A DNA stretch of 64,000 nucleotides from assembly GCA_944326325.1 (NCBI GenBank), contig CALVDQ010000001.1:62001-126000 (forward strand), read 5' to 3'. Below the pieces are notes generated by a model. It did not search any database, was not told the DNA's origin, and saw only the letters and a program-made list of their open reading frames with translations. This stretch comes from an uncultured Bacteroidales bacterium (GTDB lineage: Bacteria > Bacteroidota > Bacteroidia > Bacteroidales > UBA932). A program made the position numbers and the translations under genes. Below, piece after piece: positions 1-9,501 of the stretch (position 1 is the first letter of the stretch; each line of letters begins with the position of its first letter).

Positions 1-622
1 CCTTGAGCACTTCTATAGACTCGATATCAGCTCCGTTTATCATGCTGAACTCCTCGCTTGTAGCAGGAGAACCGTCAATCACATACAACGGGGCGTTTCC
101 TCCTGTAAGAGACCTGTCACCTCGCACTTTGATGGATGCACTGGAACCAGGACGTCCGGATGATGATGTGACCTCTACACCGGCAATCCTGCCTCGCAAC
201 ATATCTACAGGGTCGGATCCAGGGGTATAGTCCATATCTTCCATATTCACTGACGCGACAGAACCTGTAATGTCCTTCCTGCGCTGCATACCGTAACCCA
301 CGACTACGAGAGCTTCCAGCTGCTGTGAATCTTCTGACATGACAACATCTATCCGGGTCTGGGTCCCGACTGTCTTTTCAACATCGGAGTACCCGATAAA
401 ACTGAATACGAGGACCTGGCCTTCCGATGCGGAAATGGAATATTCTCCGTTGTCTCCCGTCGTGGTACCGGTACTGGTCCCTTTTATCATTACATTCACA
501 CCGGGCAATGCCCCTACGGCATCAGAAACAGTTCCGGTGATCTTGTCCTGAGCAAAAACTTGCGTACTGAATACAGCCGAAAGCAAAAATGCCAGCAATG
601 TTCCTAAAATAGTGTTTCTCAT
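1..622 (-). CDS. SusC/RagA-like TonB-dependent outer-membrane receptor, N-terminal part
   Basis: The gene runs off the left window edge, so only about 207 N-terminal residues are present. Reading from an ATG at 620-622, a signal peptide ending in VFAQ is followed by a carboxypeptidase-D-like regulatory domain (ITGTVSDAVGALPGVNV, GEYSISA) and then the TonB plug domain. The plug carries the usual SusC features: a VVVGYGMQ TonB-box-like segment, DMLRGRIAGVEV and a VIDG motif. SusC-type receptors import oligosaccharides across the outer membrane together with a SusD lipoprotein, which would lie beyond the edge. It starts 20 bases after the GH88-DUF2264 gene and is probably co-transcribed with it, so the imported glycan should be the substrate of the uronyl hydrolases here. 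The family call is firm; the substrate is inferred. Confidence 0.93.
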   Translation of the reverse strand, partial: MRNTILGTLLAFLLSAVFSTQVFAQDKITGTVSDAVGALPGVNVMIKGTSTGTTTGDNGEYSISASEGQVLVFSFIGYSDVEKTVGTQTRIDVVMSEDSQQLEALVVVGYGMQRRKDITGSVASVNMEDMDYTPGSDPVDMLRGRIAGVEVTSSSGRPGSSASIKVRGDRSLTGGNAPLYVIDGSPATSEEFSMINGADIESIEVLK

Positions 623-642
623 GAAATGCGGAATTTTGATTA

Positions 643-3030
643 TTAGTTATTCTTTAACGCTTTATCACAAGGTATATCCACACCTTGCCATACTTTCTTC
701 TCTGTCCAGTCAGCCGCAGGAGCACTCCAGAACGGATCTTCCGAAGGCAAGCCGAGGGCGATAAACGCAGCAGTACACAAGTACAGGCTGCCGGTCGAGA
801 TATAGGTCTCTCCTATCGACGGCTGATGACCGTAGAAGCCGACCCGGAGCCAGCCGTTGCCATCGAACGTACCGGGAGCATTGATCTGCCGCCTGATGAC
901 CTCTGTCAAGGCGCACCGAACCTGTGCAGGCGTAACCTTAGCCGGAAGCATCTGCCTGTACGCCACATCCGACAAGGCATAGAACGCACCGAACCTGTAC
1001 GCCAGTGACCGCCCGAATGCAGGGAATGTCCCCTCAGGCGAAATCAGACGCTCCTGCTGCTCCGCATACCTCGAATATCTCTTGCACTCCTGCTCATACA
1101 GCTCGCCTGCGTCCTTGCCATATTTTGACGACACCTCAAGCACCTGCATCAGCATAGGATGTATTACAAAACTGTTGTAGTAGTCCAGATGGAACTCTTT
1201 GCCGTCGCCGTACCATCCGTCTCCCTTGTACCATTCACGGAACCTGTCCAGGGCATACTGCACCCGCTCATATTCCCATTCACCGGAAAATTCCTTGAGG
1301 GCGCATTCGACCATTGCCGAAAACAGCAGCCAGTTGTTTTCGCCAGGCTTTATGGTCCTGCTTGATTCAAGCTCTCCTATAAGCCGGGACCTGGTAAGTG
1401 TATCCAGTCTGTCCCATACCTGGGTCCTGCAGCGCAACAGGCCGTGAGCAAGAAAGGCAGCATCGACAAGTGGCTGACGGTCATAGTTGAAATTCAGATA
1501 ATCAGGAGATTCCGGATCTACAGCATTCTGTATTCCTTTTACCACCAGGTCGATATATTCTGCCCTCAGCTGACCTTCCGGCGTAGGGTCCGCCCCGAGT
1601 TCCAGCCACGGGGAAAGTCCCGTCATAAGCCTGCCGAAAGCCTCAAGATGTGTAACCTTGTATCTTGATTCAATATCCCTGTTCCTTGACTCCACCGGCA
1701 TATTCTTCTTCAGTTCTCCCTTTGCCAGATTCTTCAGGACAGGATCCGAGATACGTCTCATGGCGCTCAGCCACAATGCCCGGTCATCATTCTCCGACAG
1801 GACTGTGAACACATCCACTACAGGACGGCCATCAAGAAGCCTTTTATACCTCATCAAGGCTTCGACATAATAGTAATCCGCGTATGAAAGAGGGGCGTCT
1901 ATCTCTGATGCTTTCTTGTAATATCCGGTGCAGTGCATTATAAGGAAACCTCTGTTCTTTCCCTTCTTGTCAAGATACCTGACGGAAGAAAGGGATTTCA
2001 GCTGCTTTTCCGCAAGGCGAAGGAACTGCTCCGACAGTTCGCCGTCAACGTATGTGCTCAGTTCAATATACGCCGACGCCATTATCGCCCCAGCCGAGGC
2101 GTCCCGATCTGCGTCAGGTATGCCAGGAGCATCGAAATCCCAGTACGGGATACCGTCTTTCGGCAATGCCGGATGATTCATTATGTACCTGCCGATACGT
2201 ATTGCGTGGTCCAGATATTTCCTGTCACCGGTCTGTCTGTACATCATCGTATATCCGTACAGTCCCCATGCCTGTCCCCGGGACCACGAAGATCCGTCCG
2301 CGGCGCCCTGATGGGTCATCCGCTTCACCACCGCACCTGTGGCAGGATCATAGTCAACAACATGGTATGAACTTGCATCTGGACGGAAATGCCATTCCAT
2401 CGTCTTGTCGGCATGGCTCTTCGCCATCCTGTAGAAGGTATTGTTCCCCGTTAAAGCCGAAGCGATTGTCAAAAGCTCAAGATTCATCATATTATCTATG
2501 ATGACAGGAAAGTTCCAGCGGTCCCATGACCTTATACATCCTACAGTATCCGAGAAACGCACAGACAGTGAATTGCCCGCATTGATGATCGTCTGCCGGT
2601 AGTCTTCCTTTCCTGTCAGGCGGTATCCGTTGCCATAGCTGCAGTTTATTATGAAACCGACATCGTGATTGTCTGTTGTATACTGCTCCCGTGAGACTCT
2701 TCCGGTCATTTCTTCCGCAGCCTCCAGATCGGAATTCTCTCCGCTGTACTCATAGAGATACCACAGTGTTCCAGGGAAAAACCCGCTTGTCCACCAGTGG
2801 GATGAACTTGTGACAAGTTCACCGTTCTCGACAGTCTTCGGCAGTCTTCCGGGATAAGACTTCATCGTTTCGTAAAACGTCCTGTAACGTGAAAGTGAAA
2901 AGTCCAACGCGGTCTCGACTGTCTTTTCCATAGACCTGTCAGGTTCCGCGGCTTTTCCGGAAATGGGCATGGCCATTACAAATGCTATTGCCAGTATCAG
3001 TATCTTTTGCATGATTGCAGTGGTTTTCAT
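643..3030 (-). CDS. GH88/GH105-type unsaturated uronyl hydrolase fused to DUF2264
   Basis: A 795-residue two-domain secreted enzyme. After a signal peptide (residues 1-28) comes an (alpha/alpha)6-barrel GH88-like domain, about 35-400, with HWWTSGFFPG, NHDVGF (Asp123) and VIIDNMMN (Asp179); these match the two catalytic Asp positions of unsaturated glucuronyl hydrolases. From about residue 415 to the end lies a DUF2264 domain (ESRYKVTHLEAFGRLMTGL, NNWLLFSAMVE, DGWYGDGKEFHLDYYNS). GH88 enzymes remove the 4,5-unsaturated uronic acid left by polysaccharide lyases. DUF2264 has no role I can assert, though such domains are common in Bacteroidetes glycan loci. The gene lies between the SDR gene and susC. 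An internal ATG at 3012 would leave a shorter but still valid signal peptide. A TAnnTTTG-like box at 3034-3041 would favour that start, but the start is unresolved. Confidence 0.9.
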   Translation of the reverse strand: MKTTAIMQKILILAIAFVMAMPISGKAAEPDRSMEKTVETALDFSLSRYRTFYETMKSYPGRLPKTVENGELVTSSSHWWTSGFFPGTLWYLYEYSGENSDLEAAEEMTGRVSREQYTTDNHDVGFIINCSYGNGYRLTGKEDYRQTIINAGNSLSVRFSDTVGCIRSWDRWNFPVIIDNMMNLELLTIASALTGNNTFYRMAKSHADKTMEWHFRPDASSYHVVDYDPATGAVVKRMTHQGAADGSSWSRGQAWGLYGYTMMYRQTGDRKYLDHAIRIGRYIMNHPALPKDGIPYWDFDAPGIPDADRDASAGAIMASAYIELSTYVDGELSEQFLRLAEKQLKSLSSVRYLDKKGKNRGFLIMHCTGYYKKASEIDAPLSYADYYYVEALMRYKRLLDGRPVVDVFTVLSENDDRALWLSAMRRISDPVLKNLAKGELKKNMPVESRNRDIESRYKVTHLEAFGRLMTGLSPWLELGADPTPEGQLRAEYIDLVVKGIQNAVDPESPDYLNFNYDRQPLVDAAFLAHGLLRCRTQVWDRLDTLTRSRLIGELESSRTIKPGENNWLLFSAMVECALKEFSGEWEYERVQYALDRFREWYKGDGWYGDGKEFHLDYYNSFVIHPMLMQVLEVSSKYGKDAGELYEQECKRYSRYAEQQERLISPEGTFPAFGRSLAYRFGAFYALSDVAYRQMLPAKVTPAQVRCALTEVIRRQINAPGTFDGNGWLRVGFYGHQPSIGETYISTGSLYLCTAAFIALGLPSEDPFWSAPAADWTEKKVWQGVDIPCDKALKNN

Positions 3031-3106
3031 TCACAAAATTATCCCCGGACACCTGCCCTGGATATAATAATAATTCAGAGAAATATTAAAATCATACATT
3101 AATGTC

Positions 3107-3922
3107 TCAGACCCCGCTGAATGCTGAAAAGCCGCCGTCCACAGGGATTATGGCACCGGTGATGAAGCTTGCCGCATCAGAACAGAGGAACTGTACGGCA
3201 CCGTTCAGTTCGTTTATGTCACCGAACCTTTTCATCGGAGTCTTGGCAAGAACCTTACGGCTTCTTTCAGTAAGGCTGCCGTCAGGGTTCAGAAGTACCG
3301 CACGGTTCTGGTCTCCGATAAAGAATCCAGGAGCTATAGCGTTTACACGGATGCCGTCACCGTACTTCATCGCCATTTCCGCAGCCATCCACCGGGTAAA
3401 GTTACTGACAGCAGACTTCGCGGCAGAATACCCTGGCACCCTTGTTATGGCACTGTAGGCCGCCATGGACGATATGTTGACAATCGAACCACACCTCTGC
3501 CTTGCCATCACCTCTCCGAAAACAATCGAAGGATATACGGTCCCGTTCATATTCAGGTCCGTCACCTTTTTCCAGTCCTCTATCTTCATTTCAAAGACAG
3601 GCTGGTCGGAAGCCAGCGTAGCCCCCGGCATATTTCCGCCGGCGACGTTTATAAGAATATCTACCCTCCCCCAATGTCCGAGAATATCGGCGGCAGCCTT
3701 TTTCAGGTTGTCCGGATCAAGAACATTGCAAACTATCCCGACAACATCCGCTCCGAGCTCCTTCAATTCCGAGACCCTCGCGTCAAGTTGTTCTTTCCTT
3801 ATGTCCATGGCGGCTATTTTCGCTCCTGAAGCGGCAAAACTCCTTGCCAGACTTCCTCCGAGGACACCGCCTGCCCCGGTTATTACCGCCGTTTTTCCGG
3901 CGATACTGTACATTTCATTCAT
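3107..3922 (-). CDS. SDR-family D-mannonate oxidoreductase (fructuronate reductase)
   Basis: A short-chain dehydrogenase of 271 residues. It has the N-terminal NAD(P)-binding motif (VITGAGGVLGGSLA), NVAGG, the catalytic serine in IVNISSMAAYS, and the YSAAKSAV motif that supplies Tyr and Lys. The C-terminal FLCSDAASFITGAIIPVDGG is typical of the family. Next to uxuA, the best role is NAD(P)H-linked interconversion of D-fructuronate and D-mannonate, as in Bacillus-type SDR UxuB; KduD-like activity is an alternative. I place the start at the ATG at 3920-3922, ten bases after the uxuA stop. The open frame extends upstream to 4006 inside uxuA, but only this start gives a normal SDR N-terminus, and it is preceded by an AGGT-like ribosome site. 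Cytoplasmic. Confidence 0.88.
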   Translation of the reverse strand: MNEMYSIAGKTAVITGAGGVLGGSLARSFAASGAKIAAMDIRKEQLDARVSELKELGADVVGIVCNVLDPDNLKKAAADILGHWGRVDILINVAGGNMPGATLASDQPVFEMKIEDWKKVTDLNMNGTVYPSIVFGEVMARQRCGSIVNISSMAAYSAITRVPGYSAAKSAVSNFTRWMAAEMAMKYGDGIRVNAIAPGFFIGDQNRAVLLNPDGSLTERSRKVLAKTPMKRFGDINELNGAVQFLCSDAASFITGAIIPVDGGFSAFSGV

Positions 3923-3932
3923 AATACCTGTA

Positions 3933-5120
3933 TCAGATAAAAAATTTCGGATTGTCCATTTCATTTCTGACGGCTGCCATGATGCCGTCAACCTGGGCGA
4001 GAGCATACATTCTTCCGTAGAAAGAATATCCTGGATTATAATTCTTTTCCCTGTCCCCGAGCATCAGCCTCCCGTGATCGACACGCATCGGCAGGTCCGG
4101 GCGCATGTTTTCGAAAATCCGGACAAGATCTACGATATGTCCCCGGCCTGCCGTATGTGGAGCTTCGATAAAATCGCCTCCGGGCAGGATATCCGTACTG
4201 CGGAGATGCACGAAATGCACCCTGTCCTTGAATCTTGCGGCCATTCCGGGGACATTGTTCTCTGGACCGGCACTCAGAGAACCGGCACAGAATGTTATTC
4301 CGTTGTGGCGATTGCCTACCGAACCGACAAGCCAGGCAAGGTCCTCTTCAGAAGAAATTATACGAGGAAGACCCAGAACCTGGCAAGGAGGATCATCCGG
4401 ATGTACACACATATCTATCCCATATCTGTCGCACACCGGCATGACGGCATCAAGGAAATACTTGAGGTTCTGTCTCAATTCCTTTCTGCCGATTCCGTCA
4501 TATTTTTCAAGAAGCTGCCTGAACAGCCTTACCGGAGCATCGTCCTTTTCGGAAATATTGCCGTTGACAAAGCCTTGGGTCTTGACTATTATCGTGTCTA
4601 TCAATGATTGCTTTTCCCTGGCAGAAAGTGTCCTGTCCAGTTTCGCGACCTTTTCCAGAACAGAATCCGGATAATCTTTTTCAGCGCCAGCCCTCCCGAG
4701 TATGCGGCAATCGAAATACGCGAACCCGGCGTAGTTGAAGTATAATGTAGATGTACCGTCAGGCAGGCGGTAGTCAAGGTCTGTCCGGATCCAGTCGATC
4801 ACCGGCATGAAATTATAGCACACCGTCTTTATCCCGGCCTCCCCGAGATTTGAAAGACTGGCTATGTAATTATCAATCAGTCTGTCTCTTTCTGGCCCGC
4901 CAAACTTGATCGCTTCGCACACGGGAAGACTTTCCACCACAGACCAGTGCATCCCTGAAGCCTGGATATATTCCCGGACCTCTACAATCTTGTCTTTTTG
5001 CCATATTTCTCCGTTCGGGACATCATGCAGGGCGGTAACTATACCTTCCACCCCTATCTGCCTGAGCATATCCAGGGTGATGCTGTCCTTCTCACCGAAC
5101 CATCTCCATGTCTTTTCCAT
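3933..5120 (-). CDS. uxuA: Mannonate dehydratase
   Basis: A 395-residue TIM-barrel enzyme that dehydrates D-mannonate to 2-keto-3-deoxygluconate. The N-terminus MEKTWRWFG and the segment VTALHDVPNGEIW are hallmarks of UxuA. MCVHPDDPP, FCAGSLSAGPENN, VHFVHLRS and the MRVDHGR segment supply the metal and substrate ligands of the family. Length matches bacterial UxuA (about 390-400). The chosen ATG at 5120 aligns with family N-termini; a TTG two codons upstream is less likely. The SDR oxidoreductase follows after ten bases, so the two consecutive steps of glucuronate breakdown are paired. A -7 promoter box inside an inverted repeat lies just upstream, which suggests that the operon has its own regulated promoter. 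Cytoplasmic. Confidence 0.96.
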   Translation of the reverse strand: MEKTWRWFGEKDSITLDMLRQIGVEGIVTALHDVPNGEIWQKDKIVEVREYIQASGMHWSVVESLPVCEAIKFGGPERDRLIDNYIASLSNLGEAGIKTVCYNFMPVIDWIRTDLDYRLPDGTSTLYFNYAGFAYFDCRILGRAGAEKDYPDSVLEKVAKLDRTLSAREKQSLIDTIIVKTQGFVNGNISEKDDAPVRLFRQLLEKYDGIGRKELRQNLKYFLDAVMPVCDRYGIDMCVHPDDPPCQVLGLPRIISSEEDLAWLVGSVGNRHNGITFCAGSLSAGPENNVPGMAARFKDRVHFVHLRSTDILPGGDFIEAPHTAGRGHIVDLVRIFENMRPDLPMRVDHGRLMLGDREKNYNPGYSFYGRMYALAQVDGIMAAVRNEMDNPKFFI

Positions 5121-5125
5121 ATTCA

Positions 5126-5161
5126 AGCTGATTACCGGACAAATGTATCCTGCAATCAGCT
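5126..5161 (-). promoter_or_regulatory. uxuA promoter box flanked by an inverted repeat
   Basis: On the minus strand TACATTTG (5140-5147) fits the Bacteroidetes -7 consensus TAnnTTTG and lies 19 bases before the uxuA ATG. It sits between perfect 8-base arms, AGCTGATT at 5126-5133 and AATCAGCT at 5154-5161. The dyad would cover the polymerase site, so it could be an operator or a leader hairpin. No clear -33 TTTG was found. The function is inferred. Confidence 0.45.
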
Positions 5162-5213
5162 CAAGGCATATAACAATAATTCACTGAAATGGCAAAATTG
5201 TACATCATCGCCG

Positions 5214-8200
5214 CTATCCGCACTTTCCCTTCGCATATTGCCCCGGAGTGCAGCCGAACATTTCCTTGAAATATTTGTTAAGGTACTTAGGTGTGTTGAA
5301 ACCGACAAGGTCGGAAAGCTCCGAAAGCGAGATGTCAGGACGCTCGGTTACGATCTGGGCCGCACGTTTCAGCCTTATGGTCCGGATGAACTCGGATGGT
5401 GTCATGCCCACCAGGGACTGCAGCTTGCGGTAGAGGTTCATCCTGTGCATTCCGACGTCCGAAGAAAGCTCCTCCACGGAATACGAGGCATTGTCAAGGT
5501 TCTTCCCGATGGAATCCATGATCTTCGCCATCAGCTTCTCGTCCAGGGAAGTCATCGTAACCGCACCCGGCTTGATCTCGGCATCTGCGGAAAAAGAAGT
5601 GATCCTGCGCTGCCGTTCCTCTATCAGGTTACGGATGCGTGCCTCGAGGATATCCATCTTGAACGGCTTCGTCAGGTATGCATCCGCCCCTGTCTCGTAA
5701 CCCTCGAGGCGGATATCGTCGGAAGTACGGGCAGTCAGAAGGATAACGGGGATATGGGAGGTCTCGATGTTGCTCTTTACACGTTTGGTCACTTCGAAAC
5801 CGTCCATGTTCGGCATCATCACGTCGCAAACCAGGACGTCAGGCTGCACCGAAGGGATTTTCTTCAGGCAGGTCTCGCCGTCGGCAACGGCAGTCACGTT
5901 ATAATGCTTGCCGAGTTCCGATACAAGATAGTAACGGAAATCCGCATTGTCGTCCGCAACCATCACCGAAAATTTGCCGTCAACCGGCCCGGAATCATCA
6001 TCGGCCGGCTGTGGAATGCTGTCTCCCTGCCGTTCCACAGCCGGTTCAGGTACACCGGACTCGTTGCCGGCCGCAAGATCCGCAGGAATCAGGACACTGA
6101 ACACGGTCCCCTTGCCCACCTCGGAAGACACACCTACTGTACCCTCGTGCATCTCCGCATACTGCTTCACCAGGCTGAGCCCGATCCCGGAACCGGTTGA
6201 TATCGAAGCATTGTCGCTCTGGTAGAACCGGTCGAAGATATGCTCCAGGTCAGAAAGAGGTATGCCTGTCCCGGTATCGGAGACCTCTATCAGCACAGCC
6301 TCCCTGCCGTCCTTCACGGACGGGGAAAGGGAAAGCGAGACATAGCCCCCGGCAGGCGTGAACTTCATGGCGTTTGACAGCAGGTTATTGATGATCTTGG
6401 ACATCTTGGAACTGTCGAAAGCCATCACCGTCCGCGGCATGCTGTTCTCGAAATCCAGCCTTATATTCTTGCGGGCCGCCATATCCCTGAATGATGACAC
6501 GATATCAGCGGCAAACTCCGCGATATCCCCTCTGATCAGATGCATCTTCTCGCCACCCATCTCCAGTTTCCTGAAATCCAGCAGATGGTTTACAAGGGAA
6601 AGCAGTTCCTTCGCATTATGGTGCATGGTCTCCAGCCTTGGATACTGGACGGAATCCTTCATGTCCTTCATCAGGCTTTCCAGAGGCAGGAGAATCAGGG
6701 TAAGAGGAGTCCTCAGCTCATGCGATATGTTGGTGAAGAACCTGAACTTCATCTGGTCCAGCTGTTCCTTCTGACGCTGCATCTCCATCTTCCTGTCCAG
6801 GACAATCTGGCGCCGTTTCCGTTTCAGGTAGGTTTCCACGGCAAGGAATGTCCCTCCTACGGCAAGAAGCACATAGATGATATAGGCCAGAGTACTTCCA
6901 TAGAATGGCGGATGTATCGTAAAGCTGACCTCGGCAGGGATACGGCTCCAGTCAGTACCGTTGTCGGCAGCATAAACCTTGAACACATAGTCCCCTGGCT
7001 TCAGATACGTGTATGCAGCCTTGCCGAGCCCCTGGGAATGCACCTCGTTCCACTCCTTGTCAAAGTTGACCAGGGTATAGCGGTAGGAAGTATGCGAAGG
7101 ATTGATATAGTTGAGATTGGAGAACTGGAAAGTCACGGAAGACTCGTCATGCCTCAGGTCCAGATGTACCCTTGAAGGCTTGTCTCCTGCGGCTGAGGGT
7201 CCGGTGTCTTCAGCAGGACGTTTCCCGGCAAGCCAGGTTCCCGGATCAAGCTTCTTCCCGGCTATGGTTATGTCCGAAATCTGAGGGGAAATGTCGAACG
7301 TATCCTGATACAGTTTCTCCGGATGTACGACCGTAATCCCGTGCGCCCCGCCGAACAGGATGCTGCCGTCAGAATGCCTCAGTACGGAATTCTGGAAAAA
7401 CGCCCCTGCCGTCACCCCGTCCTCTTCGTTGAAGTTGGACACGGAAAAGAAATACCCGTCATCCCTCTTTATCGCCTTTACGCGCGAGATGGAACTGAAG
7501 GTCGCGGCCCATATATTCCCGAGATTGTCCGGGGTCAGGGATATCACGTTATCGTTCGGGAGTCCGGAACCGGAACCGACACTGTATAGCCTGCCCGTAG
7601 AGAGATCCGTCAGGGACAGCCCGTCCGAAGTGGCGATCCAGAGCAGGTTTTTGTCGTCACGGACAGCCTGGTTGCTCTGGGTATAGCACCTGACGGACCG
7701 GATATCCGTGTACACCCTGTCGTCTTCGGGGGAATAAAGGAACCGCCCGTTATCCCCGGACAGCAGGAGCCTTCCGTCGCCATGGTCGCAGATATCCCTG
7801 ACAATCATAAATCTCTCCACTTCAGGATGCCTGTCCCGGAGCATCTCTATCTTTCCCGTGCGGATGTCGAATTTTCCGACCCCGCCATAAACGGAAATCC
7901 AGAAATTCCCGAGATAATCTTCATAAAAAGTCCTCACACAGTTCAGGTTCGGAGTCTCGACATAATAGGAAAGCTCGGCACCGGATGTCTCCGGAAAGGA
8001 ATAATGCCGTATCCTCCCCTTGTCGATACAGAAGGCCCCGTTATAGAAGGTTCCGAGCCAGATACGGTCTTTGCTGTCTCGGTAGAGACTGATGCACAGT
8101 TCGTCACGCAGCTCCGGAAAGGGCACGGACATGGAGTTCGTTTGCGGGTCATAGCGCAACAGGCCGTCTATGGTCCCGACAAGGACGGTCCCGTCCACAT

Positions 8201-9308
8201 CCTCCACAAGACACTTCACGCCTTCGTCCGGCATGCTTCCAGAGGAAAGATTCGCCGAATTCACCGTATGGAGATGATACATATCCTTATGCCAGAACAG
8301 CAGACCTTCCGCCAGGGTCGCTATCCACACGCCGCCCCTTTCATCGATGTAGATTTTCGAGATATCCGTATGGGGATAGATTTTCTTGCCGTTGGTCTGC
8401 ATGAGATACGGGAAAGAACGCGACTTCATCGTCCTCCCGTCGACAAGGCTCACGCCGGAACGCGCAGACCCGACCCAGAGATTGTCCTCCGCATCAATGT
8501 CTATCGTCGTGTACAGGTTGCGCTCGCCGCGGAGGATTCCGGACATATACGTCAGGCTTCCGTCCGCCGCGCTGCAGTATGCCAGGATATGGTCGTACAT
8601 CACCCACACGTCGCCTCTGGAATTTATCACCATGTCCATCCGGCTGGTTTCCTGGCCGCCGCCGTTTTTGTTAACCTCAATCACGTTCCTGACAGTCTTC
8701 ATGGACATATCATATTCAGCCAGAAGACCGTTTATGGAAAGAATCCACAGTCTGTCCCCGGACTGTGCCATCAGAAGCTTGCCCTTGAACGCGGCTGGCA
8801 GGTCTATCTTCTCTGCCCTGCCGGATTTCCTGTCACACATCCAGAGCCCTGATTTTTCCGAAGCCACCCAATAATTGTCTCCGGAATCAATGAAGAAATT
8901 GGCTATCTCGATATCAGGAAGGCCGAAACGGGCAAACCTCCCGCTGATATCGTATTCGAATGATCTCGTCCCGAGATTGAATATCCAGATATGGTCCCTG
9001 CTGGTACACCAGAGAAGATTGTCGGTACGGTCGTAATAGGCATTGTTAAGACCGCTGTATTCCGTATACGGGATATTTATGGGATTGTACTTGTAGCTCG
9101 TACAGGACGCCCCGTTGTAAAGGCTGAGCATGGTCGAGGTCTGGATACACATCTGTCCGTCCGGAAGCATGGCCATATTCCGGACATTATTGTCCGGCAG
9201 TCCGCTTGAAGTATCCAGCATCCTGAACAGGTATTCTTCCGGCAGCATTGACGCTGAAAACAGAAAGACCATCAGCGGCAAAGCGATGGAAAATTGAAGT
9301 TTTGTCAT
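5214..9308 (-). CDS. Hybrid two-component system regulator (sensor kinase/response regulator/AraC)
   Basis: A 1364-residue one-protein regulator. A signal/anchor segment is followed by a large periplasmic beta-propeller sensor of two-component-regulator-propeller repeats (SGLPDNNV, VGSARSGVSLVDG, GLPNDNVISL), a Y_Y_Y domain near 720-800, and a transmembrane helix near 810-830. The cytoplasmic part has HisKA (FFTNISHELRTPLTL), HATPase (NNLLSNAMKFTP, DTGTGIP, GSGIGLSLV), a receiver domain with phospho-acceptor Asp in VCDVMMPNMDG and Lys in LTKPF, and a C-terminal AraC HTH (GMHRMNLYRKLQSLVGMTPSEF). Such proteins sense oligosaccharides in the periplasm and activate the adjacent utilization genes. 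It lies between the uxuA arm and the divergent GH97 arm, so it probably controls both. I choose ATG at 9308 over a TTG at 9332 because a -7 box covers the TTG. Confidence 0.96.
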   Translation of the reverse strand: MTKLQFSIALPLMVFLFSASMLPEEYLFRMLDTSSGLPDNNVRNMAMLPDGQMCIQTSTMLSLYNGASCTSYKYNPINIPYTEYSGLNNAYYDRTDNLLWCTSRDHIWIFNLGTRSFEYDISGRFARFGLPDIEIANFFIDSGDNYWVASEKSGLWMCDRKSGRAEKIDLPAAFKGKLLMAQSGDRLWILSINGLLAEYDMSMKTVRNVIEVNKNGGGQETSRMDMVINSRGDVWVMYDHILAYCSAADGSLTYMSGILRGERNLYTTIDIDAEDNLWVGSARSGVSLVDGRTMKSRSFPYLMQTNGKKIYPHTDISKIYIDERGGVWIATLAEGLLFWHKDMYHLHTVNSANLSSGSMPDEGVKCLVEDVDGTVLVGTIDGLLRYDPQTNSMSVPFPELRDELCISLYRDSKDRIWLGTFYNGAFCIDKGRIRHYSFPETSGAELSYYVETPNLNCVRTFYEDYLGNFWISVYGGVGKFDIRTGKIEMLRDRHPEVERFMIVRDICDHGDGRLLLSGDNGRFLYSPEDDRVYTDIRSVRCYTQSNQAVRDDKNLLWIATSDGLSLTDLSTGRLYSVGSGSGLPNDNVISLTPDNLGNIWAATFSSISRVKAIKRDDGYFFSVSNFNEEDGVTAGAFFQNSVLRHSDGSILFGGAHGITVVHPEKLYQDTFDISPQISDITIAGKKLDPGTWLAGKRPAEDTGPSAAGDKPSRVHLDLRHDESSVTFQFSNLNYINPSHTSYRYTLVNFDKEWNEVHSQGLGKAAYTYLKPGDYVFKVYAADNGTDWSRIPAEVSFTIHPPFYGSTLAYIIYVLLAVGGTFLAVETYLKRKRRQIVLDRKMEMQRQKEQLDQMKFRFFTNISHELRTPLTLILLPLESLMKDMKDSVQYPRLETMHHNAKELLSLVNHLLDFRKLEMGGEKMHLIRGDIAEFAADIVSSFRDMAARKNIRLDFENSMPRTVMAFDSSKMSKIINNLLSNAMKFTPAGGYVSLSLSPSVKDGREAVLIEVSDTGTGIPLSDLEHIFDRFYQSDNASISTGSGIGLSLVKQYAEMHEGTVGVSSEVGKGTVFSVLIPADLAAGNESGVPEPAVERQGDSIPQPADDDSGPVDGKFSVMVADDNADFRYYLVSELGKHYNVTAVADGETCLKKIPSVQPDVLVCDVMMPNMDGFEVTKRVKSNIETSHIPVILLTARTSDDIRLEGYETGADAYLTKPFKMDILEARIRNLIEERQRRITSFSADAEIKPGAVTMTSLDEKLMAKIMDSIGKNLDNASYSVEELSSDVGMHRMNLYRKLQSLVGMTPSEFIRTIRLKRAAQIVTERPDISLSELSDLVGFNTPKYLNKYFKEMFGCTPGQYAKGKCG

Positions 9309-9329
9309 ATTATGTGGAGGTTTGGATGT

Positions 9330-9337
9330 CAAAGATA
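9330..9337 (-). promoter_or_regulatory. -7 promoter box of the hybrid regulator
   Basis: The minus strand reads TATCTTTG, a perfect TAnnTTTG box, 21 bases before the ATG at 9308. This leaves a leader of about 15 bases and argues against translation from the TTG at 9332. A -33 TTTG at the usual spacing is not visible. Confidence 0.55.
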
Positions 9338-9428
9338 AGAAAACTGTTTTGATTTTGCGGAAAATTCTTTTTCCGGTTTTTTACGGCAAAGGGCATGAGT
9401 AAATCCGGGCACAGATACGTATTTTATA

Positions 9429-9436
9429 TAAATTTG
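9429..9436 (+). promoter_or_regulatory. -7 promoter box of the GH97 gene cluster
   Basis: TAAATTTG matches TAnnTTTG and lies 65 bases before the GH97 ATG in the 193-base divergent intergenic region (9309-9501). No -33 TTTG is present at 19-21 bases, as expected for a promoter that needs an activator such as the adjacent hybrid regulator (inference). Confidence 0.45.
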
Positions 9437-9501
9437 ACTGCTCATCCTTACCCGGCAACGAAAGGATGACGGAAAACCGAAATCTGAAAACACCCTGAAA
9501 T

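Noticed and set aside
4998..6200. Plus-strand frame of about 400 codons across the uxuA-regulator boundary
   Set aside because: It crosses two minus-strand genes and an intergenic promoter, and shows no domain similarity.
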